A DNA stretch of 36,544 nucleotides from Planctomycetota bacterium (GTDB taxonomy: Bacteria > Planctomycetota > UBA1135 > UBA2386). Shown here one piece after another: positions 15,811-24,238 of this stretch. The stretch is taken from the NCBI GenBank assembly GCA_029936315.1, contig JAPYTD010000045.1, positions 1 to 36,544 of the forward strand, given 5' to 3'. The position numbers were made by a program, and so were the translations under genes. Position 1 is the first letter of the stretch. The number at the start of each line of letters is the position of its first letter. The notes beneath the pieces are model-generated. The model had not been told where the DNA came from. It did not search any database and worked only from the letters and a program-made list of their open reading frames with translations.

Positions 15811-15973
15811 ACCATCACGCGCGCCGATCACGCCCCGAGCCAGCGAGCGCTTCGCCAACGGATCGCGCGTGGATCGTCGAGCAGCTCGATCCTGACCTCG
15901 AGCGCGCGGCCGGCTACGACCTCGCCACGCTACCTGTGCGGTAGTTGGCCCAGGGCGGCGTGCGGCGCTGAGC

Positions 15974-16960
15974 CTAGCTTTCTTCTTGCTCGCCGGTCAT
16001 GCGCAGGAACGTCTCTTCGAGGCTGTCGCCCTCGGTGACGCTCTTCGGTGCGATGCCGAGGTCGAGCACCTCTCGCAGCACGGCGATCGTCACCGCGTCG
16101 ACGGAAACCGCTTCATCGAGCGCGAACTCGAAACGGTAGCGCTGGGGGCCGCGGTCGGCGATGTTGCCGATGCCGGCGACCGTCAGCAGGCGCGCGCGTT
16201 CGGCGTCGGTCAGCGGTCGGCGCAGCTCGACTTCCAGCATGCGGCCGCCGCGGGTCACCGCCTCGACCGAGCCGGCCGTCTTCAGCCGACCCTTGTCGAG
16301 GATCGCGACGTGATCGCACAGCTCTTGGATCTCGCCGAGATTGTGCGAGCTGATCACGGTGGTGACGCCGCGCTCCTGCTGCATCGTGCGGATCAGGTCG
16401 CGGATCTGCCTGGCGTTCTGCGGGTCGAGGCCGGACGTCGGCTCGTCGAGCAGGATGAGCTCCGGCTCGCCGAGGAACGCCTGCGCGATGCCCATGCGCT
16501 TGAGCATGCCGTGCGACAGCGCGTGGATGCCGCGGTGCTTGTATTCGGCGATGCCGACGTTCTCGAGCGCCTCTTCGACCTCACGTTCGGCGGTCTTGCG
16601 GTCACGGCCGTCGAGCAGGCGGAAGAACAGCAGCTGCTCGATGATCGGCACGTTCTTCTGGAACGCGGCGTCCTGCGGCAGGATCGTCAAGCGGCCCTGC
16701 AGGTCGCTGATGTGCGCGACGTCGGTGTCGAGCACGCCGATGTTGCCTTCGTCGGCGTTGATGAAGCCAGCGGCGAGCGAGAACAACGTCGTCTTGCCGG
16801 CGCCGTTTGGGCCTAGCAGGCCGAAGATCGAGCCGAGTGGCACGTCGAACGACACGCCGTCGAGCGCGACGGTCTCGCCGAAGCTCTTGCGCAGGTTCTC
16901 GATGCGCAGGGCGATCTTGCCACCGGACTCGGTCGCCAGCGGGGGGGCGGGGGGTATCAC
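15974..16960 (-). CDS. ABC-2 type transporter ATP-binding protein
   Basis: The frame is open from 17227, but everything before residue 90 is antisense to the permease gene. The real start is the GTG at 16960, which overlaps the permease stop codon in a GTGA arrangement; this gives 328 residues. Walker A is GLLGPNGAGKTT, the signature is LSHGMLKRMG, Walker B is LILLDEPTSGLDP, and an H-loop His lies in VISSHNLGEIQ. The C-terminal 80 residues (from about GRMLEVELRR) form the extra domain found in drug- or lipid-exporting ABC-2 ATPases. It energises the membrane subunit encoded just upstream. The exported substrate cannot be told. Confidence 0.95.
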   Translation of the reverse strand: MIPPAPPLATESGGKIALRIENLRKSFGETVALDGVSFDVPLGSIFGLLGPNGAGKTTLFSLAAGFINADEGNIGVLDTDVAHISDLQGRLTILPQDAAFQKNVPIIEQLLFFRLLDGRDRKTAEREVEEALENVGIAEYKHRGIHALSHGMLKRMGIAQAFLGEPELILLDEPTSGLDPQNARQIRDLIRTMQQERGVTTVISSHNLGEIQELCDHVAILDKGRLKTAGSVEAVTRGGRMLEVELRRPLTDAERARLLTVAGIGNIADRGPQRYRFEFALDEAVSVDAVTIAVLREVLDLGIAPKSVTEGDSLEETFLRMTGEQEES

Positions 16961-17889
16961 AGATCGCGCCTCGTGAACTTGCGGTAACCGAGCCAGCCGA
17001 ACAGTGCGGTCTGCACACCGCAGCCGGCACAGGCGAGCACCACCTGCATGGGTTCGTTGTGGAAGAGCCTGGTTTGGAAGCCCCACGGCAGCAGGTAGCT
17101 GATGTAGCTGGCAGGCTCGTACGTCATGCGCGCGAACATAGCCAGCAACGGCACGCCACCGATGATCAACGATACGATCGTCAACGATGCGAACGAGCTG
17201 CCGATCGAACTGGAGATCCAGGCGCACAGCGCGACGTAGGGCAGGGTCACGATCGCCAGCGCCGTGACGCCGTAGAACGCCCAGCTCAGCAGTTCGCCCC
17301 AGCCATAGAGCGGCAACTTGGCACCCATGTAGACCGAGACCACCAGCCCGAGCAAGACGAGCACGATCAGGAAGGTGATCAACGTGCCGAACAGCCGGCC
17401 GAAGAAGATGCTGCCGCGGTCCGCGCGCAGCAACTGGTAGCGCAGTTGCCGCGACGAGATGTCACCCGCGTACAGATCGAACGCACCGAACGCGACGATC
17501 AACGGCCAGCCGAACAGCAGGATCAGGAAGATCGCGGACAGCATCGCCGGCCGATCGTTCAGCAGGTAGCTCGCCCACGCGTCGGCCTGTTCTGCCTCGG
17601 CTTCGTCGGTGTCGGCGTCGCCCGTCTCGCGCTTGGACAGCACCCACGACACCGCCGGCGCCGCCTGCTCGATCAGTAGATCGAGCACTTCGGCCGTGAC
17701 CTTCTCCGGATCCTGGTCGCCCATGCGCTCCTGGACCTGCTTCGAGAGCATCTCGACCGGCTGTAGCGTCAGGTGCGCAACCATCAGGCCGAACGTCAAC
17801 GACAGCAGCAAGAAGACGAGGCCGACGCCACCGCGCACCGAGTAACGGGCGCTGTAGCGGGCGATCAGCGAGGTCTGCCTGGTATCCAA
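16957..17889 (-). CDS. ABC-2 type transporter permease
   Basis: This is a 310-residue membrane protein with a first transmembrane helix at about residues 20-42 and five more between about 115 and 305. A large hydrophilic loop rich in Asp and Glu lies between helices 1 and 2 (about 45-112). This is the layout of ABC-2 permeases of the NosY or CcmB-like type. The start is TTG at 17889: the next Met, at residue 36, would cut into the first helix. It begins 6 bp after the stop of the small membrane protein upstream and ends in a GTGA overlap with the ATPase gene, so the three genes form one translationally coupled operon. Confidence 0.9.
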   Translation of the reverse strand: MDTRQTSLIARYSARYSVRGGVGLVFLLLSLTFGLMVAHLTLQPVEMLSKQVQERMGDQDPEKVTAEVLDLLIEQAAPAVSWVLSKRETGDADTDEAEAEQADAWASYLLNDRPAMLSAIFLILLFGWPLIVAFGAFDLYAGDISSRQLRYQLLRADRGSIFFGRLFGTLITFLIVLVLLGLVVSVYMGAKLPLYGWGELLSWAFYGVTALAIVTLPYVALCAWISSSIGSSFASLTIVSLIIGGVPLLAMFARMTYEPASYISYLLPWGFQTRLFHNEPMQVVLACAGCGVQTALFGWLGYRKFTRRDL

Positions 17890-17895
17890 GGTAGC

Positions 17896-18363
17896 TCAGC
17901 GCGTGAAGTCGTGTTTGAACGTCGTGTTCAAGAGAGCGAGCGTCAGCAGCGGGTAGACCAAGCCGATGATCGTGCCGATGTTGAACCCGCCACCTGCTTC
18001 GACCGTGACCGCCATGCCGTAGACCAACGCGTAGAGGATCGACAGGATCGCGTAGGCGTTGCCGAGGCCGCGGCCGAGCACCTTCTTCTGCTGCAGGTAG
18101 CCGACGCCCGACGCGATCAGCAGGAACGCCGTCACCGCCAGCAGCACCAGGATGAAGTAGAACAAGCCGACGCCGACAGTCTCCCAGGCCTTGGCCATCT
18201 CGTTGGCGCCTTCGTTGTCGGATTCGCCCGCTTCGTTTGCGGCTGCTCCGATGACGGCCATCACGGCGGCCATGCCTAGGAATAGCAGTGCGTTGACACC
18301 ACCGAAGACGAAATTGAGAACGGCCAACGCAGTCAGGCCACCGGGGCGCTTACCTTCGCTCAT
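17896..18363 (-). CDS. small four-helix membrane protein, first gene of ABC operon
   Basis: The ATG at 18363 is preceded by AGGAAG at a suitable distance and opens a 155-residue protein. Longer frames upstream lack hydrophobic structure. Four hydrophobic segments are visible (about 12-38, 58-82, 92-112, 120-145). An acidic loop, NEAGESDNEGANEMAK, lies between the first two. I do not recognise a named family; it resembles other small membrane proteins of unknown role. It is followed 6 bp later by the ABC-2 permease, so it is probably an accessory or regulator of that exporter. Confidence 0.8.
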   Translation of the reverse strand: MSEGKRPGGLTALAVLNFVFGGVNALLFLGMAAVMAVIGAAANEAGESDNEGANEMAKAWETVGVGLFYFILVLLAVTAFLLIASGVGYLQQKKVLGRGLGNAYAILSILYALVYGMAVTVEAGGGFNIGTIIGLVYPLLTLALLNTTFKHDFTR

Positions 18364-18471
18364 CTGAGAGTTCTTCCTGAAAAAGTCGAGTGTGTGAGGG
18401 ACCCGAGATTCGAGCAGCCAAGTGGCCAAAGGGCAACTCGAAGCTGTCGTTCGACCCGTAATCTGGCCACG

Positions 18472-18567
18472 AGCGTGTCTTTCCTCGGCTATTCCGGTGC
18501 GACCGTGTTCGGCTTCTGCTTGTCGAACTTCAAGCAGGCGCTGATCGCGGCGATCGTCGGGGTGTAG
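18472..18567 (+). pseudogene. possible C-terminal remnant of a membrane protein
   Basis: Plus-strand translation reads SFLGYSGATVFGFCLSNFKQ and then ALIAAIVGV before a TAG. The TAG is part of a short piece of repeat module A (18556-18583). No start codon or upstream part of a gene is present. It could be chance, but the hydrophobic pattern and the exact end at the repeat make a truncated gene plausible. Confidence 0.3.
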
Positions 18568-18583
18568 GAGAAACAACGTACGC
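18556..18583 (+). repeat. short partial copy of repeat module A (A6)
   Basis: GTCGGGGTGTAGGAGAAACA followed by ACGTACGC matches the start of copy A3 over about 25 bp and then diverges. It lies upstream of the ABC operon and downstream of the small secreted-protein gene. Confidence 0.5.
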
Positions 18584-18655
18584 AGTTGCTTCGGGCTTGA
18601 GAACCGAGCAGAGGCGCCTGGATCTGTTCTCTTTCTGCGCCGCCTTTATGAAGCA

Positions 18656-19099
18656 CTACAGGTGGCAGATCGCCAATTCACAGTTCGACGTACGAATGTC
18701 GAAGTCGCCGCCTGCAGTTACCGACAAGCTTGCCAGTTGGATGTAGTACTGGCCCTGAACCGAGTTCGGCCATGAGCGCGTCCAGTTGTAGCTGCCAGTA
18801 CCCGTGGCGTTGATTGGGTGGCCCCAGAGGAACGTCGTGAACATCGGGCAGTTACCGAAGGGCAGCGTCACGTTGACCGGGGTCGAGCCCCAGACCATGA
18901 TCGAGACGCCATCGACGTGCAGGCCACTACCATCGACTGTGATTGCCTGGTTGCCAGCTGCCCCGGTTGGACTGAACGACACAGTCAGGGTGGGACCACA
19001 ACCATTGCCGACAGTAGATGCCGAGCAGATGTTCAGTTGGGCGGCTGCTGATGTGGCAGCAAATGCGATCGAAAGAAGCGCGGATACGATTGACTTCAT
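18656..19099 (-). CDS. small secreted protein, planctomycete C-terminal module
   Basis: This 147-residue protein begins with a clear signal peptide (MKSIVSALLSIAFAATSAAAQ). The mature part has several cysteines (in NICSAS, NGCGPT, GNCPMF, SNCELAIC) that may form disulphides. It reads as a single beta-sandwich module: CGPTLTVSFSPTGAAGNQ, then VSIMVWGSTPVNV and SYNWTRSWPNSVQGQYYIQL. The same end pattern closes many large exported proteins of Planctomycetes; here the module is almost the whole protein. Cell-surface or extracellular location is inferred from the signal peptide; the role is unknown. Confidence 0.78.
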   Translation of the reverse strand: MKSIVSALLSIAFAATSAAAQLNICSASTVGNGCGPTLTVSFSPTGAAGNQAITVDGSGLHVDGVSIMVWGSTPVNVTLPFGNCPMFTTFLWGHPINATGTGSYNWTRSWPNSVQGQYYIQLASLSVTAGGDFDIRTSNCELAICHL

Positions 19100-19339
19100 G
19101 GCTTGAACAAGTGGAGGTGAAGCGTGTGTTTGCCGACACGACGTACGTCATTTGCCGACTCTGGCGGATGCTAGCAGGCGAGCTGATGACTACGGTGGCG
19201 TGATCCCGAATACGGCCGAAATCCGGTCAAGGCCGCCGCACGGGGCAATGTTGCGTAGCATGTCCTACGCACTTAGCCATTAGCACACTGGGACTTGCGC
19301 TTGCTCCTCTGTCCGTCCATCGCTGACCCGATCGTCCTG
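19100..19339. other. intergenic spacer
   Basis: These 240 bp contain no gene, repeat or hairpin that I can identify. They include the upstream region of the small secreted-protein gene and the downstream region of the DUF1501 gene. Confidence 0.4.
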
Positions 19340-20824
19340 CTAGGAGAGCACGTCAGTAACCACCCGACCGGCAACGTCCGTCAGTCGCCGCTCCAGGCCA
19401 TTGTGGTAGTAGGTCAAGCGCAAGTGATCCAGACCTAGCAAGTGCAAGATCGTCGCGTGAAAGTCGTGCACCGTTACGACGTCCTCAAGAGCTTCATGAC
19501 CAAACTCGTCCGTCGAGCCGTGGCTGTAGCCGTGCTTTACCCCAGCGCCAGCGAGCCAGCACGTAAAGCCATTCGGGTTGTGGTCGCGACCCTGCGCACC
19601 TTTTTGGAACGTCGGCATGCGGCCGAACTCCGTGCACCACACCACCAGCGTCTCCGCAAGCAGGCCGCGTTGTTCGAGATCAACCAGCAAGCCAGCGGTC
19701 GGCTGATCTAGCACAGGCCCGTGCACGCTGTATTGGTTGTAGAGGTCTTTGTGACCATCCCAGTTGCTGACGCCTTCGCCGCCGGTCTGATACGAGCCGT
19801 TGAACAACTGCACGAAGCGTACGCCTTGTTCGCACAGTCGCCGCGCCAGGATGCAGTTGCGTGCGTAGGCGGCGCGTATCTCGCCGGTCTTGGTGCCATC
19901 AGAAACTGCACCGTAGAGCTTGAGAATATGCGCCGGTTCGTTGCTGAGGTCGACGACCTCTGGCACGGCGAGTTGCATACGCGCGGCCAGTTCGTGGCTG
20001 GCGATGCGGGCGGCGAGTTCGGTGTCGCCAGCGAATCGGTCTGCGTGGCGTAGATTCAGGCGTTGCAAAAACTCGCGTGTCTTCCTTTCGGTTGTTGGCG
20101 TGATGCCCGCTGGTCGCGCGAGGTTACGGATCGGGTTGCTCGTATTGAAGTCGGTGCCCTGGAACGCGGCTGGCAGGAACCCCGGCGCCCAACTGTTGGC
20201 GCTGCTCTGTGGTTTGCCGCGCGGATCGGGGATCGCAACGTAGGCCGGCAGGTTCTGGTTCTCGCTACCGAGTGCATACGTCACCCAGGCGCCCATGCTC
20301 GGAAACCCGTCCAGCGCGTAACCGGTCGACATGAAGTTCTCGCCAGGGCCGTGGGTGTTGGTGGTGCCCTGCATCGAGTGCACAAAGCACAACTTGTCAA
20401 CGAGCGCGCCGACGTGTGGCATCAGATCGGAGGTCCACTTGCCGCATTGACCGCGTTGGCGGAACGCCCACGGACTCTTGGTCAGTGCACCCTGTTCGCC
20501 TTGGAACGTGACCAGCTTGTCGTGACCTGGCAGCGGTTGACCGTGGCGGCGGATCAGTTCGGGCTTGTAGTCAAAAGTGTCGAGTTGGCTCACGGCACCG
20601 CTACAGAAGATCACCACGACATTCTTTGCGCGGGGTACCGTGTGTGGCGGCCGCGGCGCATAGGGATGACCAGGATCAATATCTGGTTGGATCGGTCCCG
20701 TGTCCGGTCGTGGGTCTTGTTGGCCGAGCAGAGAGCGCAAGGCGATGGCGCCGAGGCCCATGCCAGTATCGACCAGGAATCGTCGCCGAGGCAAGAACGA
20801 GGTGTCGAGGCGCGGCACGTTCAT
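19340..20824 (-). CDS. Tat-exported DUF1501 protein
   Basis: The ATG at 20824 overlaps the stop codon of the upstream DUF1549/DUF1553 gene in an ATGA arrangement; the longer frame starting at 20866 is rejected for this reason. The 494-residue protein opens with a twin-arginine signal ([20 protein letters not shown]). It then shows the DUF1501 pattern: [62 protein letters not shown], and [17 protein letters not shown] followed by [17 protein letters not shown]. The fold is related to alkaline phosphatases and sulfatases, but the activity is unknown. Genes of this family are regularly paired with cytochrome-like DUF1549/DUF1553 genes in Planctomycetes, as here, so the two products probably act together in the periplasm. 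Confidence 0.95.
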   Translation of the reverse strand: MNVPRLDTSFLPRRRFLVDTGMGLGAIALRSLLGQQDPRPDTGPIQPDIDPGHPYAPRPPHTVPRAKNVVVIFCSGAVSQLDTFDYKPELIRRHGQPLPGHDKLVTFQGEQGALTKSPWAFRQRGQCGKWTSDLMPHVGALVDKLCFVHSMQGTTNTHGPGENFMSTGYALDGFPSMGAWVTYALGSENQNLPAYVAIPDPRGKPQSSANSWAPGFLPAAFQGTDFNTSNPIRNLARPAGITPTTERKTREFLQRLNLRHADRFAGDTELAARIASHELAARMQLAVPEVVDLSNEPAHILKLYGAVSDGTKTGEIRAAYARNCILARRLCEQGVRFVQLFNGSYQTGGEGVSNWDGHKDLYNQYSVHGPVLDQPTAGLLVDLEQRGLLAETLVVWCTEFGRMPTFQKGAQGRDHNPNGFTCWLAGAGVKHGYSHGSTDEFGHEALEDVVTVHDFHATILHLLGLDHLRLTYYHNGLERRLTDVAGRVVTDVLS

Positions 20825-23316
20825 GGAATGAACAGGAACTCGTTGCTGTTGAGAAGTGCTCGGCACAGTGCCGACAGGTCTTCTGTTTGCAGTAGCCCAA
20901 TTGCCTCGTTTACCTCGTCGCCTGTCGGGGCGCGCTGAAACACCAGCAGCCAGGCGCGATCTATTGTCGCTGCGCGATCGTCACCCGCCTCGCGTGTCAG
21001 CCGCTTCGCCATCGCGTCCGCTTGTTGCAGGATGAACTTGCTGTTCCACAAGTTGAGCGATTGCAGCGGCGTTGTCGACAAGCCACGTTGCGCTATCGTC
21101 AGCGATCCATCGGGGCAATCAAACGCGGTGAACACCAGGTCTGGTTCGGTCCGCACCTTCATTGCGTAGATCATCCGCCGTGATTCGTCTGGACCGAACT
21201 CCACCTTGGGCTGGTAGTGGCGCACGTACTCGCTGCCTACATTGTGCAGCGAAAAGCTCGGGCCACCGACCTGGTGGTTGAGTTCGCCACTGACGGCGAG
21301 CATGCAATCGCGAATCGCCTCGGCTGCAAGCCTGCGTGGGGGGAAGCGCCACAGCAAGCGGTTGCCACTGTCGATCCGCAAGGCTGCTCTTTGAGGTGTG
21401 CTTGCTTGTCGCCAGGTCCTTGAGGTCAAGATCAACCGTTGCATCGCCTTGATCGACCAGCCGTGCGCGACGAACTCACTTGCGAGCCAGTCCAGTAGCT
21501 GAGGGTGCGAGGGCGCGGCGCCGTTCTTGCCGAAGTCGCTCGGTGTGCTGACGATGCCGGTGCCGAATTGGTGCTGCCAGATGCGGTTGACCAAGACGCG
21601 TGCAGTCAGTGGGTGGGATTTGTCTGTGATCCAATGGGCGAGCTTCAGGCGTCGTTGCTGCTCGGGTGTGTCATCGTCCCACTCGACAGGTTGAAACAAA
21701 GTGAGTGTGCCAGCTGCGACTTGCTCGCCCAGCTGCATCGGGTCGCCCCGTCGCAACAGGTGCGCGGGACCCGGTTGGGTGAACGTACCCGCGTATGCCT
21801 TGGGGGGGTGCGCCAACGATGTGCGCTGTTGTCGCATCGCGCGCCATTCTGCCAGCCATGCTCGACCCTGTTCGGCGACGGATGATCGCACTGCATCAAA
21901 GCGATACGACGGTGCAGCGTGAGCCTTGGGCGCAGCGGCAAACGGCGCGCGGTCGCCGGAAGATGCGATCACCTGCCACTTGTTGGCGCGCATCGCTGCT
22001 TCGATACGGTATTGAACCGGTAAGCGATCGCGGATGGTGTCATGGCGGTCCCGCCCCCACACGACACGATCGATGCGTGTCGGTTGTGCGAGCTCGAGTT
22101 GCACCCAGCCGCCGCCCTTTGCGTTGGAGATCCATGAGTGGTTGTTGCCGACGAGACCATCATGGACATGTGCAAGTTTGTGAATGTCGTAGCCAGGCAA
22201 CGTGCTGGACGCTGTCGCGGTCGTGCCGTTGCTCGCCAGCCCGACGTTCTTGTCACCGGCCCAAACCTCGAGTTCGTCGATGCATGGCTCGGCATTGCTG
22301 GTCGCGAAGATGGTCATGCGCACGAACTTGGCTACGACCGGTGCGAAGTGTTCCTCATTGCGTGCGAAATTGACCGCCGGGCGCAGCTTTGCATCGGCCG
22401 GTGATGCGGTTGGCTTCTGCACGACGAACGGCGCCAGTTGTTGACCCAGTGTTGCGATGCGTTCGTCGAGTTGTGCGAGCTTCGCGGCCTGCGCAGCTGA
22501 CATCGGGAGATCTCGCTCGCCATGTCGCACACCGGCGAATACCGCGGTCAGTGCGTAGTAATCGCGCTGCGATATCGGATCAAATTTGTGCGAGTGGCAG
22601 CGAGCACAGCCGACCGTCATGCCGAGGAAGGCGGTGCCAGTCGTCGCCACCATGTCGTCGAGTTGGTCGGCCCGCTGTTGCGCGGTCAACACCGGATCTG
22701 GACTGCCGACGATGTCGGCTTGTCCAGCGACCAGAAACCCGGTGGCTACGTCGGCACCGAGAGCATCGCCAGCGAGTTGTTCGCGCACGAACTGGTCGTA
22801 CGGGGTGTCGGAGTTGAATGCGTCGATGACGTAGTCCCGGAACCGCCACGCGTTAGGTCGTTGATGATTGGTTTCAAAGCCATCGCTCTCCGCGAACCGA
22901 ACGACATCAAGCCAGTGTCTGGCCCAGCGTTCGCCGTAGCGCGCATCGGCGAGCACCTTGTCTACCAGGCGTTCGAATGAGTCCGGTCTTTGGTCGGCAA
23001 CGAAAGAGGTCACTTCTTCTGGTGATGGCACAACCCCGAGCATGACCAGGTACAAACGCCGTATCAGTGTTGCCGGTCCTGCTGCAGGCGACAGCCTGAG
23101 GCCTACTGCTGCCAGTCGTTCGTGCACGAACGCGTCGACCGGGTTCGCGTAGCCTGGAGTCGTCGTCGGTGGTGTTGGTCGTTGGACCGGTTGCAAAGAC
23201 CAATGCGGTTTACCCGGACGAGTTTCGTCGGCCGGATGCTGCGCGTTGGCCGACACACTCGACAGCAGCATGCCGCAAGCGAACGCGGCGATCTGGCAGT
23301 AGTGGGGAGCACTCAT
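20821..23316 (-). CDS. DUF1549/DUF1553 (PSD1-type) haem protein with discoidin-like insert
   Basis: This is an 831-residue exported protein (signal peptide about residues 1-25, ending SANAQ). DUF1549 spans about 55-265 and includes [33 protein letters not shown], and a haem c motif C237-A-R-C240-H241 in [12 protein letters not shown]. Residues about 310-470 form an inserted F5/8-type (discoidin-like) carbohydrate-binding domain: [20 protein letters not shown] and [23 protein letters not shown]1553 follows (about 530-815; [44 protein letters not shown]). The usual N-terminal planctomycete cytochrome domain is absent. It is coupled by an ATGA overlap to the DUF1501 gene. A role in extracellular or periplasmic polysaccharide metabolism is suggested by the sugar-binding insert but not proven. 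Confidence 0.94.
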   Translation of the reverse strand: MSAPHYCQIAAFACGMLLSSVSANAQHPADETRPGKPHWSLQPVQRPTPPTTTPGYANPVDAFVHERLAAVGLRLSPAAGPATLIRRLYLVMLGVVPSPEEVTSFVADQRPDSFERLVDKVLADARYGERWARHWLDVVRFAESDGFETNHQRPNAWRFRDYVIDAFNSDTPYDQFVREQLAGDALGADVATGFLVAGQADIVGSPDPVLTAQQRADQLDDMVATTGTAFLGMTVGCARCHSHKFDPISQRDYYALTAVFAGVRHGERDLPMSAAQAAKLAQLDERIATLGQQLAPFVVQKPTASPADAKLRPAVNFARNEEHFAPVVAKFVRMTIFATSNAEPCIDELEVWAGDKNVGLASNGTTATASSTLPGYDIHKLAHVHDGLVGNNHSWISNAKGGGWVQLELAQPTRIDRVVWGRDRHDTIRDRLPVQYRIEAAMRANKWQVIASSGDRAPFAAAPKAHAAPSYRFDAVRSSVAEQGRAWLAEWRAMRQQRTSLAHPPKAYAGTFTQPGPAHLLRRGDPMQLGEQVAAGTLTLFQPVEWDDDTPEQQRRLKLAHWITDKSHPLTARVLVNRIWQHQFGTGIVSTPSDFGKNGAAPSHPQLLDWLASEFVAHGWSIKAMQRLILTSRTWRQASTPQRAALRIDSGNRLLWRFPPRRLAAEAIRDCMLAVSGELNHQVGGPSFSLHNVGSEYVRHYQPKVEFGPDESRRMIYAMKVRTEPDLVFTAFDCPDGSLTIAQRGLSTTPLQSLNLWNSKFILQQADAMAKRLTREAGDDRAATIDRAWLLVFQRAPTGDEVNEAIGLLQTEDLSALCRALLNSNEFLFIP

Positions 23317-23652
23317 GTTTTGCGTGAGGTGGCAGCCTCGAACCCCGTCTCATTGGTTGACGTGGGGCTACTATGGTCGGCGCGCCAAGAATACTGCGCA
23401 ACCGCAGGTATGTAACGTGTGGGGCATGGGAGGCTTCTGAGATCGTAACCAAGCAGCAAATGCCTGTTGCGCTGCCAGGGCCGATAGCACCGCTCTGAAG
23501 GCTGATGCGAACGCTCGTATCGCAGGCAGCGACTGCTCGCACGCCCCGAACGAAGCAGCTATGGTCAAGTGTTCCGTGGGCGCTTGTTGTCGGAGGGCTT
23601 TCGTTCCGAGCCCCCCACCAGAGCCCGCAACCAGAACGCGAAGAGGATCGAT
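23317..23652. other. divergent intergenic region
   Basis: These 336 bp lie between two divergently transcribed genes and should hold both promoters. I see no clear promoter, operator or hairpin. Short open frames on both strands have no recognisable product. Confidence 0.4.
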
Positions 23653-24102
23653 ATGCGCTGCAAGAGTGTCTTGGTCATGACCTGCCTGACAATGGCGGGT
23701 TCCTGCATCTTCGGAGATCGAGACCATCGTGAGTCAGCGGAGCACACGGATCTGATCGGTCGTTGGGAGATCATCGCGATCAACCGTGGCGGGCAAGACA
23801 TCAACCTCGATCACCTCGAAGGTGCCATTCGCGAAATCCGCGAATCCACCTACAGCATCATTCCTGCAACCGATTCGTCCATCACGGGGAACTACACCAT
23901 CAACGATGACGCCAACCCCAAGACGATCGACCAGATGGTGAACAATGGCCGATTCCAAGGCAAGACACTGAAGGGCATCTACCGGATCCATGATCATCAA
24001 CTGACGATCAGCTTCGGCGGCCCCGGCGAGGCGAGGCCGGTGAGTTTCAAGAGCGTCGCTGGCACGACCTACACGGTGGCGATCCACAAGAAGACTCAGT
24101 AG
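23653..24102 (+). CDS. TIGR03067-type planctomycete protein, probable lipoprotein
   Basis: The ATG at 23653 is preceded by AAGAGG six bases upstream and opens a 149-residue protein. An earlier in-frame start at 23569 would place 28 charged residues before the signal sequence. Residues 1-18 form a signal peptide ending MAGSC, a weak lipobox, so lipid attachment is possible. The mature part matches the planctomycete TIGR03067 pattern: LIGRWEIIAINRGGQD, then DANPKTIDQM, TLKGIYRIHDHQLTISFGG and ARPVSFKS. This is a lipocalin-like small domain of unknown function, often duplicated in these genomes. It is a single gene; the next one starts 136 bp downstream on the same strand. Confidence 0.87.
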   Translation: MRCKSVLVMTCLTMAGSCIFGDRDHRESAEHTDLIGRWEIIAINRGGQDINLDHLEGAIREIRESTYSIIPATDSSITGNYTINDDANPKTIDQMVNNGRFQGKTLKGIYRIHDHQLTISFGGPGEARPVSFKSVAGTTYTVAIHKKTQ

Positions 24103-24238
24103 CCGTCGGGGCGGAGCATACGCCGGGCGACACCTGCCAAGGCGAAATGACCCAAGCTACCGCGTTCAGGTTGCGATTCGCCGCAGCGGCGCAGACCGAC
24201 TGGTCCACGACAAGCATCCCACTTGCTATCATGCCGCG

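Noticed and set aside
14855..15895. Plus-strand open frame (346 codons)
   Set aside because: It is antisense to ychF, which is certain; the translation has no domain.
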